From Haematobia irritans (taxonomy: Eukaryota; Arthropoda; Insecta; Diptera; Muscidae): a DNA stretch of 64,000 nt. The position numbers and the translations under genes were made by a program. Under the pieces are notes generated by a model, which saw only the letters and a program-made list of their open reading frames with translations, was not told where the DNA came from and ran no database searches. The stretch lies in assembly GCF_050003625.1 (NCBI RefSeq), contig NC_134400.1, forward strand, positions 224,170,085 through 224,234,084. Reading direction: 5' to 3'. Within the stretch, counting starts at the first letter, position 1, and every line of letters starts with the position of its first letter. Shown piece by piece: positions 36,413 through 48,085 of the stretch.

Positions 36413-36825
36413 TTACTACTCACCAATATAGAGATAAGGATTGATGAGAGATACTTTAGTTACCATTACTGGTCTATGCAAAGTCAAGTGTTGCATTGGC
36501 TACTGAAGTCTATGTGAAGATGCCAAAGAGATAGAGGCGACCAAGAGTAGAGAACCCTGTCCCGTTTGGTACTTATGAAATAGTCAGCATAGAATCCATT
36601 GGGGTTCATAAATTGTCCACGAATTTTACAAAACTTGTCAAACAAACTTTGCACTAGACACTTTTTCCTAACTTTTCAGGAAAATGCAGAACATTACTCA
36701 ATTCCACAAAAAATTAACACAAATGCTCCCTTTTCTCTGAGTGGAGTACAATTTGTGGCTGCAAAGGAAACGCGTTCACAAACCCCAAACCTAAACTCCA
36801 AAAATAACTTTGTCCTCATGAAACA
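36413..36825. other. Noncoding DNA
   Basis: A frame at 36599-36835 is not recognised and runs into the neighbouring transposon end. Nothing else is seen. Confidence 0.4.
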
Positions 36826-36827
36826 TA

Positions 36828-38078
36828 AAGGGTGATACGGTCAAAATTTGGTCAAGGGAAATCGCGTGGAAATCGGTGAAATCGTTTATTTAAAAAATCA
36901 AATTAAATTTCTTTTTCAAGTTCAATTAGTATAAAATTCAGGAAAAATATTCAGTTAGGCTTTCGCTTTTCCAAATCCGAATTGCCGGGCCTCACGCTTG
37001 ACACCTGCCATCATATATTGTACAGCCACCTTGTCCACCTTCTTCGCCGCAGAAAGCCAGTTTGCCTTGAAATGTTGCTCGTCCTTAGCAGTTTGTTTTT
37101 CGTCTTCTTTAGGTTCCGCTTGACAATAGCCAAGTATTTCTCAATTGGGCGGAGCTCAGGCGTGTTGGGATGGTTCTTGTCCTTGGGAACCACCTGCACG
37201 TTGTTGGCGGCGTACCACTCCATGGCCTTTTTACCGTAATGGCAAGATGCCAAATCCGGCCAAAACAGTACGGAACAACCGTGTTTCTTCAGGAAAGGCA
37301 GCAGACGTTTATTCAAACACTCTTTCACGTAAATTTCTTGGTTGACAGTCCCGAAAGCTATGAAAATGATGCTTTTCAACCCACAGGTTCAGATGGCTTG
37401 CCAAACCAGATATTTCTTTCTATTTATGTGCTTGAAAATATCTGCTACCTTTCCCCTTCCTTTTGCCGTATAAAACTTTTGTCCCGGAAGCTGCTTGTAG
37501 TCGGCTTTGACGAAGGTTTCGTCGTCCATTACCACGCAGTCAAACTTCGTCAGCATCGTCGGGGATCGCGCTTTGGCCGTCGTATTTTGTTTGTCATCGC
37601 GATTTGGAGTCACTACCTTCTTGTAAGTCGATAAGTTGTAGACGATACACCCAGCTTATTTGCGGTATCTCGGAGAGAGAGAGAGGTTAGGGTTTCGCTT
37701 GAAACTACAGGCAACTCTCTTTGTCGTCTCAGCGGCTTCCGGTTTTCGATTTTCCCCCGATCCAGACTTCCTGGCTATCGACAAACGTTCCCCAAACACT
37801 TTAATTACATTTGTAGCGGTTGATTTGGCAACTTTTAGCGATTTTGCCAGCTTTGCGTGCGAGTAGCTCGGATTTTCGCGATGCGCGAGCAAAATTTTGA
37901 TACGCTGTTCTCCTTGCTTGGACGGCATTTTGACAACTGAAGAGTGAATTCCAAAACCAAAATAGGAGCAACATTCTACACACACACCTTCAAAATGAGG
38001 GGTGTTCAGGTTTTTTAAATGCAAAATTGAAAGAATACGTCAAGTTTATATTGACCAAATTTTGACCGTATCACCCTT
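36828..38078 (-). mobile_element. DD37E-type mariner/Tc1 element, complete ends, TA duplication
   Basis: The inverted termini read AAGGGTGATACGGTCAAAAT on the left and the exact reverse complement ATTTTGACCGTATCACCCTT on the right. They are bounded by TA at 36826-36827 and 38079-38080. The element is 1,251 bp and carries one transposase gene on the minus strand. Preserved ends and TA show ordinary IS630-Tc1-mariner cut-and-paste insertion, and decay of the gene shows the copy is now inactive. Confidence 0.93.
36955..37928 (-). pseudogene. DD37E transposase, broken by frameshifts and one nonsense codon
   Basis: The start is the Met of MPSKQGEQRIKILLAHREN at 37928, followed by an N-terminal helix-turn-helix (KLAKSLKVAKSTATNVIKVF). 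The catalytic triad is all present: the first Asp in CVVMDDETFVKADYKQ (37524-37526), the second in FWPDLASCHYGK (37254-37256), and Glu in PELRPIEKY (37140-37142). There are 37 residues between the last two, hence DD37E. Breaks are a shift near the GA run at 37673-37684, a shift back near 37610-37640, a TGA at about 37390 after YLVWQAI, and a further shift near 37070-37110. The natural C-terminus, QFGFGKAKA, ends at 36955. The intended length of about 325 residues is close to family size. Confidence 0.9.
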
Positions 38079-38080
38079 TA

Positions 38081-39716
38081 TTTTATGTGCTCATATTCCC
38101 TCGTTGGGTGTACCAACTGCACAAGCGGTTTTTGATCTGGGACTTGAAAGAACCTTTTATCTCTGTCGCCCTTATAGATGCATTGCTACCCTAGTCCGTA
38201 ATCCTTCTTCTATAACTTATTAAGATAAACCATGCTTATTGGTTTCTTCCCTTCTGCAACAAATCCCCCCACTGTCATTCTAGAGTATTTTGATCGTCAT
38301 CTTCGTTTTAATATGAAATACGAATCAAACAAAAATTGGGTCATTTCTGCAACCAAAGGTAGACTTGGCCAAAAGACATCCATGGAATGACGATGATCAT
38401 GAAGATGGGAATGCCGCTGGCTGTGTCTGAAGCCATGATCTCTGGCCAAGATTTTTTTGTTTTTGATTTGCCAAGCACGTGTACATCATTAAGTGACAGT
38501 GAAAATGTTTTTTTTTTTTTTTTTGTGGCATGAAAGAAAAAAATCAATGCTTTAATACGAAATCAATCTCCATTCGGAGAATGTTTCAGCTCTAAAAATT
38601 AATATGTCCTCTGATCACATCCAATTATTACTCGTTTTCAATCTCCACCAGCGTGATGATCAACGATTATGGCTGTGATGAATGTAAGCGCCGAATACGT
38701 GAAAATTTCTACTGAATCTCATCCATTTGAAGCCCACTTCATCAGCGAATTGCTAGCACTGCATTGCTGTGCTTCGCATTGGATCGCATGGCATCGTTTG
38801 GCGTATAATGGTTCATGATCAAATTCCTAATTGAATTAAACTCAAATAGTCGGACAGTTGTTTACCCCCATCGGACACACAGGCTGAGCTGCCCGACAAT
38901 TGCTGTCGATAATTGCTGGGAGTCATAAGCAAATTGGATGCATTGCGTGTGCGAATGATTTACATGGAGGACCACAATAGACCCCCTGCCCCTCTCTGAC
39001 ACCATTGGCTTAGATGCTAGAAAAGAAACTAGGTCTTCTATTTCAAGTCTTTTAATGGAGATACTTTTGTTGGATGTCATATTTATGATCATGTTGATCC
39101 CAAGGAAAATAGAAACTCATTATTATGTTCTTAATCATCATTAGCGTCATCAATATGCTTGTCCGCTGCTTTGAAGAGAGAATGTTTGGAAGAAAGCCCC
39201 TGGGAGCTGAGGTCAATTAAGTGAAACAACTTTGAACTTGTTGATCTTGTCACAAATTAAGTTAAAGTCAACCCAACCAGTGAGCCAGACAGCCAGTTCG
39301 GCAGTCACTCATTAAGTGCAAAAGGCACCCATCCCATCCATGTTTGTAGTCATTCATGATTGTGATGATGATGATGATGACGTTCTCCATAAAATGATTA
39401 TGAAGGCAATAATATTTGAGCAAAAACTCATTTGTATGTCATAAAATATAGCGAACTAATCGGACCAAAAACTTTCCTAAAAACATTTTATACAAGCAAT
39501 TAGCAGAGTCCATCTATTGGGTGAAGAATAATTTTGACCGGCACTTCTCTCCTTATACAAAATGGTCTACTGAGATTCCCTTAGGAGCAGTGTTGCCAGA
39601 CACTTTGTCAAAACCGGGGTCATGAAGTCGTAATTTTGGATCACAGACATAAATGAAGTAGGACCCCAAAAATAGTATGGAAAAGAACATAATAAAATTT
39701 TCTGTTCTTTGGAAAG
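38081..39716. other. Noncoding DNA with possible regulatory texture
   Basis: No coding region is recognised. The stretch 38690-39340 is mixed in composition and contains CAATTAAGTG (about 39213-39222) and CATTAAGTG (about 39310-39318), which fit NK-class homeodomain sites (TTAAGTG). It also has several AATTAAAC/CTAATTG words. A GATGATGATGATGATGACG run lies at about 39362-39381. Regulatory function is only a guess. Confidence 0.3.
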
Positions 39717-39987
39717 TAGGTTAGGTTAGTATAGCGGCTGGTCGTTATTGCAGACTCACTGAGACTATTCAGTCCATTGTGATACCGGAGTAATGAACTG
39801 CTATCTTATCGCTGAGTGCTGCCCGATTCCATATTTAATTCAATGACAAGTCCGAACGGCGTTAAACATTACGATGAAACCACTTATAGAAGCTGAAAAA
39901 CTTTTTGGTGTTCGGTCAGTACTGATATTGAACCCATGAATCAGTTGATTTCAAGGCGAACATGCTAACCATTGCACCACAGTGACT
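39717..39987 (-). mobile_element. Diverged SINE, internally deleted
   Basis: It has a GGTTAGGTTAG-type tail in reverse, the block ATTCAGTCCATTGTGATACC, GTCCGAACGGCGTT, and a head with CCATTGCACCACAGTG. The B-box region reads TTGAACCCATGAATC. No clear target duplication is seen. Confidence 0.75.
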
Positions 39988-40031
39988 TCATTTTTTTGGA
40001 GTAACTTCATTTTAATTTTGGCGTTAGTTTG

Positions 40032-40899
40032 TGTTATGAAAATAAAAGTGACGTGATTGACCAATATTGGAGATATTGGGTGTACTGAGGCATACCTATC
40101 ACGGGTGATGGGTATTCGACAATCGCGAATTGTGGTCGCCTGTCTGTCAGTCCATGAGTCCGTCCGGAATCTGTATTGTGTCGTATGTTCGTGTCTGGCG
40201 GATGGGTGGTGTGCCTCTTCACACCCAGTATCTCCCATGCTGGCCACCCGTGTCACTAATACACTCCTATATTTCAAATGAAAATTAACCCCGAAAAGCA
40301 TTGCATTACAGGCCTACTTTTTCTTAAAGATTCATCGAAATGGGCTAACGCGAACTTAAAACGATGGTGGACCCTTGGCTGTGGTCTAACCCTAGGAAAC
40401 CCTATGGGCAGAGTCGAAGGCGGGCTATCGCCCTTTCAAAACGGCAAAAGTGTCCAGGCTTCCGTACGGGTTTAAGACGTTCTCCTATGGCTAGAGCCTA
40501 AATTGGGCTATTGTGATTCCCATGAGATAGAAGTTCCAGGCCCTAGAGACTTTCTCCTATGAACGGAGACCAACGTGGGCTAACGCCATTACAAAGTGGC
40601 CAGGATTCAAGTCTTACCCAATGGACATAGGGATATGGGGTTCTATTTTAATAAGGCTAAGTGAATACAGTACAAAACACACAATTTAGCAAAAATGTTT
40701 TTTTTTCGTGCTATCAACATTAACTTTTTAAACTTCATAACTTTTATCATAGTTAGGGTTTCACATGACCTTTTAAATCAGAAATGAAAATGTAAGAAAA
40801 TTGGTAGTATACTTGTGGCACAAGCCAGTAAACGTAGAGCAAACTAGATCGATGTAAATTCGTTCAATAAAGATGCGTGATTCATACCTTGATTTAACA
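40032..40899 (+). mobile_element. Putative LTR followed by a primer-binding site
   Basis: The segment begins TGTTATGAAA and ends TTTAACA, the TGTTA...TAACA ends common in fly LTR retrotransposons. AATAAAGATG at 40866 could be its polyadenylation signal. Two bases later, TTGGCAGCGAAACTATCGG (from 40902) begins with TGG and looks like a tRNA primer-binding site. The part at 40060-40660 is more GC-rich than its neighbours. The internal region is lost after about 70 bp, where Helentron B2 begins at 40972, and no second LTR is in view. The exact ends are inferred. Confidence 0.45.
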
Positions 40900-40971
40900 A
40901 ATTGGCAGCGAAACTATCGGAAACAGGATAAGAAGAATTTGTGGACCATAAACGAAATAAAAAATAAAAAA

Positions 40972-42597
40972 CAAGTAAGGAAAGTCTAAAGTCGGGCGTG
41001 GCCGACTATATTATACCCTGCCCCACTTTGTAGATCTAAATTTTCGATACCATATTACACCCGTCAAATGTGTTGGGTGCTATATATAAATGTTTGTCCC
41101 AAATACATACATTTAAATATCACTCGATTTGGACAGAATTTGATAGACTTTTACAAAATCTTTAGACTCCAAGTTTAAGCTGGCTAATGCACTAGGGTGG
41201 AACACAATTTTAGTATAAAAATATGGGAAACATTTAAATCTGAAGCAATTTTAAGGAAACTTCGCAAAAGTTTATTTATGATTTATCGCTCAATACATAT
41301 ATATAGAAGTTTAGGAAAATTAGAGTCATTTTTACAACTTTTCGACTAAGCAGTGGCGATTTTACAAGGAAAATGTTGATATTTTGACCATTTTTGTCGA
41401 AATCAGAAAAACATTAGTAATATAATGGCACACATTATTATATTACTAATTGTACTCCTAGTGCAAAATTTCAACCAAATTGGGCCAAAACTCTGGCTTC
41501 TGGGGCCATATAAGTAAATATCGGGCGAAAAATATATATGGAAGCTATATCTAAATCTGAACCGATTTCAATCAAATTTGGCACACATGACTACACTACC
41601 AATTGTACTCCTTGTGGAAAATTTCAAGCTAAGCGGGATAAAACTCTGGCTTCTGGGGCTAAATAAATATCGGGCGAAAAATATATATAGAAGCTATATC
41701 TAAATCTGAACCGATTTTAATCAAATTTGGCACACATGACTATACTACCAATTGTACTCCTTGTGCAAAATTTAAGCTAATCTGGATAAAACTCTGGCTT
41801 CTGGGTCCATATAAGTGCATATCGGACGAAAGATATATATGGGAGCTATATCTAAATCTGAATTGATTTCAACCAACTTTGGCACGCATAGCTACAATGC
41901 TAAATCTACTCCCTGTGCAAAAATTTCAACCAAATTGGGCCAAAACTCTGGCTTTTAGGACCATATTAGTCCATATCGGGCGAAAGATATATATGGGAGC
42001 TATATCTAAATCTGAACCGATTTCAATCAAATTTTGCACACTTGACTATACTACTAATTGTACTCCTAGTGCACAATTTCAACCAAATTCGGCAAAAAAA
42101 TCTGGCTTCTGGGGCCATATAAGTCCATATCGGGCGAAAGATATATATGGGAGCTATATCTAAATTTGAACCAATTTCAATCAAGTTTTGCAAACTTGAT
42201 TATATGACTAAGTGTTATGTTTGTACAAAATTTCAAGCAAATCGGTATAAAACTCTGGCTGGGTCCATGTTAGTGCATATCGGGCGAAAGTTATATGTGG
42301 GAGCTATATATAAATCTGAACCGATTTCTTCCAAAATCAATAGGATTCTATTCTGACCCAAATTAGGAACAAGTGCCAAATTTGAAGGCGATTGGACTTA
42401 AATTGCGACCTAGACTTTGATCACAAAAATGTGTTCACAGACAGACGGGCGGACAGACGGACATGGTTATATCGACTCAGGGACCTACCCTGAGCATTAT
42501 TGCCAAAGACACCATGTGTCTATCTCGTCTCCTTGTGGGTGTTACAAACATATGCACTAACTTATAATACCCTGTTCCACAGTGTGGCGCAGGGTAT
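40972..42597 (-). mobile_element. Helentron family B copy 2a, full length
   Basis: The 3' end lies at 40972 (CAAGTAAGGAAAGTCTAAAG). It contains AGTCGG-GCGTGG-CCGACT, a perfect 6-bp-stem hairpin. Monomer marks AGCTATAT at 41543, 41692, 41844, 41998, 42152 and 42302 give steps of 149-154 bp. The 5' block with GACAGACGG and the 5' hairpin (ATACCCTG/CAGGGTAT type) end at about 42597. It is joined directly to copy 2b. Confidence 0.85.
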
Positions 42598-43684
42598 AAA
42601 TATGGGAAACATTTAAATCTGAAGCTATTTTAAGGAAACTTCGCAAAAGTTTATTTATGATTTATCGCTCGATATATATGTATTAGAAGCTTAGGAAAAT
42701 TAGAGTCATTTTTACAACTTTGCGACTAAGCAGTGGCGATTTTACAAGGAAAATGTTGGTATTTTGACCATTTTTGTCGAAATCAGAAAAACATATATAT
42801 GGGAGCTATATGTAAATCTGAACCGATTTCAACCAAATTTGGCACGCATAGCAACAATGCTAATTCTACTCCCTGTGCAAAATTTCAACTAAATCGGAGT
42901 TAAAAATTGGCCTCTGTGGTCATATGAGTGTAAATCGGCCGAAAGGTATATATGGGAGCTATATCTAAATCTGAACCGATTTCAACCAAATTTGGCACGC
43001 ATAGCTACAATACTAATTCTACTCCCTGTGCAAAATGTCAACTAAATCGGAGCCAAAAATTGGCCTCTGTGGTCATATGAGTGTAAATCGGGCGAAAGCT
43101 ATTTATGGGAGCTATATCAAAATCTGAACCGATTTCAATAAAATTTGGCACACTTGGCTACACTACTAATTGTACTCCTAATGCAAAATTTCAACCAAAT
43201 TGGAGTAAAACTTTGGTACAGTATTAGTTCATATCGGGCGAAATATATATATGGGAGCTATATCTAAATCTGAACCGATTTCAATAACATTTAGCACACT
43301 TCGCTATAGTACTAATTGTTCTTCTTGTGCAAAATTGTAAGCAAATTAGGGTAAAACTCTGGCTTCTGGGGCCATATAAGTCTATATCGGGCGAAATATA
43401 TATGGGAGCTATATCTAAATCTGAACCGATTATCAATAGGGTTCTATTCTGAACTAAAGCCCATACTTGTGCCAAATTTGAAGTCGATTGGACTAAAGCT
43501 GCGACCTAGACTTTGATTACAAAAATGTGTTCACGGACAGACGGACATGGTTATATCGACTCAGGAGCCCACCCTGAGCATTTTTGCCAAAGACACCATG
43601 TGTCTATCTCGTCTCCTTCTGGATGTTGCAAACATATGCACTAACTTATAATACCCTGTTCCACAGTGTGGCGCAGGGTATAAA
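42598..43684 (-). mobile_element. Helentron family B copy 2b, 3' domain missing
   Basis: It is the same family and orientation. It starts at ATATGGGAAACATTTAAATC, which in copy 2a lies about 250 bp inside the element (near 41220), and ends with its own 5' hairpin at about 43684. Five monomer steps of 148-155 bp follow. The 3'-terminal domain is replaced by the 5' end of copy 2a. Confidence 0.85.
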
Positions 43685-44790
43685 AAAAAATTTGACTGTG
43701 GAACCACTGTGTTCCCCTATTGCGAGTATCATATTCGCTTGAGTTTTGGCATGTTAACTATTCAAACTGATAGTAGACAATGATTAAGGTATCCACCTCT
43801 AAAATGTCATGAAAACGATCTCAATCGATTTGTTTAGGTCTTCTCAGTTGTTTCTTTAACCAAATTTGCTGGTGCTGTTCATTATGACGATGACCCCTGG
43901 CCTTCCTTCGTTTCGTGCCCACTAAAAGATTTATGTTATTGCTGAGGTCTGATATCAGCTTTGTAATCGAGTAACTTTCCCAAGCCATTTACAACAACAA
44001 CAACAAAACATAAATACAAAAATAATCAAAGATCCGAAAAATGCCTATAAATATGTCCGTCCGTAACCGAGAGGCAAACGTGTACTCGGGCTCTATTGCA
44101 ACATTGTCATAAAAACCAAATTCATTACAAAACATCTGATCGATGATCACTTGACCAGATGACCACCATTTGATTAGTGGCATGCATGTGGCTACAATGA
44201 TGGCTGTCTCCGTGAGTGAAGCTGTCATGCGATCCATAAAACTGACCTTTAGCCAATGGCAACCAAGTGTGCAAAGAATGTCAAGCTGTTTAGAGGCAAA
44301 AATGCACGAAAGTGTGATGGGATTTGTTTCGATTCGGATTTTAGATTGTTTTCTTGTTGTTGCAATTAAACAAGACCACGAACTACGCATTCTACTCAAC
44401 ATCGACATTAATTTTTTTTTTTTTTTGGAATTGAATTTTTGTCGTTAGCGATTCAAAGTCGGTGGCTTTGTATTATTTTGACTGCGTTTCAATCCTCTCT
44501 TTCTCGATCACTGTCTCTCTATCGTAATATTTAGAGATAAATTCATGCAAGACATTTACGATCGATTCGGCAATCGAAAAATCACATAAATTTTAATTAA
44601 CTAAAATCGTTAATTTGTTTCTTTGTTGCTGGTTTTTAAATTTGACCCTCTTGACTTCGCCTCCCTTACACGAGCAATCTTATTTTCGATATAAACAAAA
44701 GTATGATATACGCACGAGGTCATTGATATACGCATTCTATGCAAGATTAGATTGCCTAGAAAAAATTTTGGAGCATATGTTGTACCACTA
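43685..44790. other. Noncoding DNA, no gene recognised
   Basis: Opposing frames at 43989-44408 and 44170-44448 overlap and lack domains. CAACAACAACAACAA lies at about 43993 and a poly-T at about 44410. Confidence 0.4.
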
Positions 44791-45362
44791 CCCAGCAAAA
44801 AATTTGGAAGTACTTTTAAAGGCACAGCTTTAAAAGCACTTCCAAAATGTCCATCCAGAGATGTTCTTTATTATAACTACTCAGGAAGTTCTTTTAATTC
44901 AATTTTTTATAACTCGCTTTTTTCATACTTTTAAAGGGCAATTTTAACATTTTTTGTTTTAAATATGTTAAAAACAGGGTAAGGATTAATAAAATGGTAT
45001 AAATTATTTAAATTTTGTCCAAAAAATTTCTAAATTCATTCTAGAAAAATTACGAAATTTTGAAAATATTTGATGTCAAGGGTTTCAGACAACTGTTAGA
45101 TTGCATTAAAAATCATAAAAAAATTATAAAAATTAATTATTTGTTAAAATACCACAAAATTTTTTAATTCACATCCAAAACAATAAATTCGGATCACATT
45201 TAAAGAAGTGGTGCATATTCAGTGCAACGGCTGTTGAAATGGTGGACATCCGTCCTATGACAAGCCCATGTTAAATTCATCGCTTCTGCGCCAATTTTGT
45301 ATCACTTCCGGATCCAAAAAGAACATTTTCACTACTTTTTTGGCGACGCTTTTTTTGCTGGG
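44791..45362. mobile_element. Inverted-repeat element, CCCAGCAAAAAA family copy 2
   Basis: The ends CCCAGCAAAAAA and TTTTTTTGCTGGG are flanked by TA on each side. It aligns along its length with 14682-15219 (AAAGCACTTCC, GATGTTCTTTAT, GTGCAACGGCTGTTGAAATG, CACTACTTTTTTGGCGACGC). It has no coding capacity. Confidence 0.75.
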
Positions 45363-45782
45363 TAATTGAAGGTGAAGAACATTATTTGTTCCTACAGTGG
45401 GCTCAGAGTCTTATACGAAGTAAAGAAGACTGTATTTCAAGGTTAATGCTACGGCATCTTGGAGACATGAAAGTTGAGTAATTGACAAGACTACCCAATT
45501 TGTCCTTGGAATCACTCATTATACTGATGCCAGGCAAAGACTAGAGAAAGAGTGAATCGTACAGACTGACTCATGACACTTGGGGCACTAATCCTCCCCA
45601 GTTTTATAGAGAATTTTCCAGCTGCCAACCACGAACGTGGATTCCGTAAATTCACACCACAACGACAGCTTTGCACACCAGTACAGTATCCAGCCATACC
45701 ACAGCATATCACAGGAACTAAACGTTGGTTTCTTAATTAGTTGCGCGGGCGCCAGTTGAACGTGGTACTTAGAGATAGAAAG
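45363..45782. other. Noncoding DNA
   Basis: A reverse frame at 45512-45712 is not recognised. No repeat is identified. Confidence 0.4.
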
Positions 45783-46764
45783 TACACGGATGAAAAAGAC
45801 TGTTTTTCATATGTTTGGCTATAAACATTATATGATTGGAACACAATTTTGTAAACACAATATTTTTGAGTGCAAGCATATAATGTTCATAAACTAGCAT
45901 AATATGTTTGGGACATATATGTTAATATGTTAGAATATATTATGTTTGGGACATAAAATGTTTGTAAATATAATATGCTTGGATGCAAACATATATTAAT
46001 TTAGAAATAGCCTATAAAAATATATGTGTTTAGTAGCTTGGAACGCTATTTAACAGGGAGCGATATTGAATTAAGTTGGTGGTTGTTGCTTGTTATTACA
46101 AAATTAACATTTTATTTTTCCTTGGGCAATTGATCAGCTACTTCTTTGATCCTTACAAACTGTGTGGTCCGCTGTTCGAATCCCCGTCCGGCAAAAGGCA
46201 AAATTAAAATAAAATAAAAATCATAAAATTGAATAATTTCTTCTACAATGTTTGTATTACAGAAAAAGGTGCTAAGAACTAAAAAATCTCGTGGAAGTGA
46301 GAAAGATGTGGGGGAATATACAATTAGGCAGAAACAAAATTTTGAGCATTCAGGTCGAAAACCTATGTTGTTAGCACCTATATTACCTGTTTATTATCAT
46401 AATTCATTATGATTGTAAATATATAAATAAATAAATAAAATTTTGAGCACAATATTGTTTGGGAGAATTTTTTTAAGCATATAATATTTTTGGGTGCAAA
46501 ATGCTTCCAAACATATTATATGTTCACATAATAACATATTGTTTTTTAGAAGACAACATTATTGAATTTGGATGCAAAAATACAAAATGTTTGGAACTTA
46601 GACTACCCAAACATATATTGTTTAGACCAATATGCTTTCAAACATATTATATATTGGAAGAGATCAAACATATAAATGTTTGGGCAATACCCAAAAATGT
46701 ATATGCTTGAAGCAAAATATCTTTGGGAGTATATGTTACAGAAGCGATTTTTTGTGAGGGTGTA
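45783..46764. mobile_element. ATATGTTTG-rich MITE-like family G copy 2, with tRNA-like module
   Basis: The left end TACACGGATGAAAAAGACTG and right end GAAGCGATTTTTTGTGAGGG match copy 1. Inside, about 46130-46360 holds a tRNA-like module with B-box-like GCTGTTCGAATCCCCG (about 46171-46186). This is followed by GAAAAAGGTGCTAAGAACTA, also found at 47391 and 59614. Confidence 0.6.
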
Positions 46765-46782
46765 GAGTCCTCGTAAGTGAAA

Positions 46783-47628
46783 CAGCACTGTTAGAAAAAT
46801 ATGTTTTTCATATGTTCCGATATAAACTAAATGTGTTTCGGTCACAATTTTTAAACACAATATATTTAAGTGACAACATGTAATGTTCCTAAACTAACAC
46901 TAAATGTTTGGGACACATATGCTAATATGTTAGAATATATTATGTTTGGGGCATGAATGTTTCATAAAAATAATATGTGTGAATGTAAACATATATAAAT
47001 TTACAAATTTCATTATAAAATTTTAATATAGTATAAATATAAATGTGTAAATAAAAAAAATTTGGTGTTCGGTCGGAGCAGGGATTGAACCCATGACCCT
47101 TTGAATGCAAGGCAGGCATGCTAACCACTTCTCCACGTGGCCAACAAATGTATGTTTCTGTTAAATAATGATATGTTTGCATGGGCTCGTGGGCGCTGCA
47201 AACTATGTTATATAAATGTAGCTTATAACGATAATTCTCTACTGGTGACTATTACAGCTACGTAGCCCATAGTGTGTTGGCTTACAAACTGTATGGTCCT
47301 CGGTTCGATTCTTCGTCCAGGCGAAAGGTAAAATTTAAAAAAATTATAAAATTGAATAATTTCTTCAACATTATTTGTACTACAGAAAAAGGTGCCAAGA
47401 ACTAAAAAATTTCGTGGAAGTGAAAATTATGTGAAGGAATGAGCACAATCTTCTTTGGAGAAATTTCTTCCAAGCATATAATATTTTTGGGCTCAAAATG
47501 CTTTCAAACATATAATATGTTCACATAAAACAAACATATTAATGTTTCGGCAGTATCCAATAATATATGTGCTTCCTGCAAAATATGTTTGGAACATATG
47601 TTAGAGAAGCGATTTTTTTGAGGGTGTG
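46783..47628. mobile_element. Family G copy 3, with two opposed tRNA-like modules
   Basis: It runs from a diverged left end (CAGCACTGTTAGAAAAATAT) to GAAGCGATTTTTTTGAGGGT. It holds a SINE-type tRNA head in reverse at about 47062-47142 (GGTTCAATCCC on the minus strand). A different tRNA-like module lies on the plus strand at about 47256-47325 (GTAGCCCATAGTG, then CGGTTCGATTCTTCG). The spacer includes GGCTCGTGGGCGCTGCAA, shared with 59408-59427. Confidence 0.6.
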
Positions 47629-47764
47629 GCACTGGCACTGTTCAACCTCTACCTTCTTCTATTCCCCTTCCTCGTGACGGCTTTGAAATTGTATCATATG
47701 GGGAAGATTGTGTAATTATGGCCTCCGGGCTTCCATTCTCCCCATGCGCACACACAATTGTTTT

Positions 47765-48085
47765 TTTTTTATTCAATCACGAAATTAATTCATCTAATTA
47801 ATTTTTTAATTGAAATGTCTTCATCACGAAGATGATAGTAGCCATAACAGTTTTAATTGGACATAAAAAATACTTGATTAAAAAATTAATTGATTTTTGA
47901 ATCAATTAAACATATTGATTGAATCAATTAAACATATAATTGATGTTAATTGCAAAACTCAATTAATTTTTTAATTAAAAACGTAACAATTTTCAATTAC
48001 TTTCTGAATTGGCCTTGTGTTTTTCGTTTGATTAACAATTGATCGTTTAAACTAAATGTTTAATTAAAAATTTAAAAAATGCCCA
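47765..48085. mobile_element. AT-rich MITE-like repeat, copy 4 (reverse)
   Basis: TTCAATCACGAAATTAATTC, AATTAATTTTTTAATTGAAA and TGTCTTCATCACGAAGATGA are the family blocks in reverse. The rest is CAATTAA/TTAATTG words. Confidence 0.6.

Noticed and set aside
37011..37634. Plus-strand frames of up to 154 codons at 37170-37634
   Set aside because: They are antisense shadows of the DD37E transposase.
44170..44448. Two opposed frames of about 90-140 codons
   Set aside because: No domain, no splice context, and the two overlap on opposite strands, as expected by chance.
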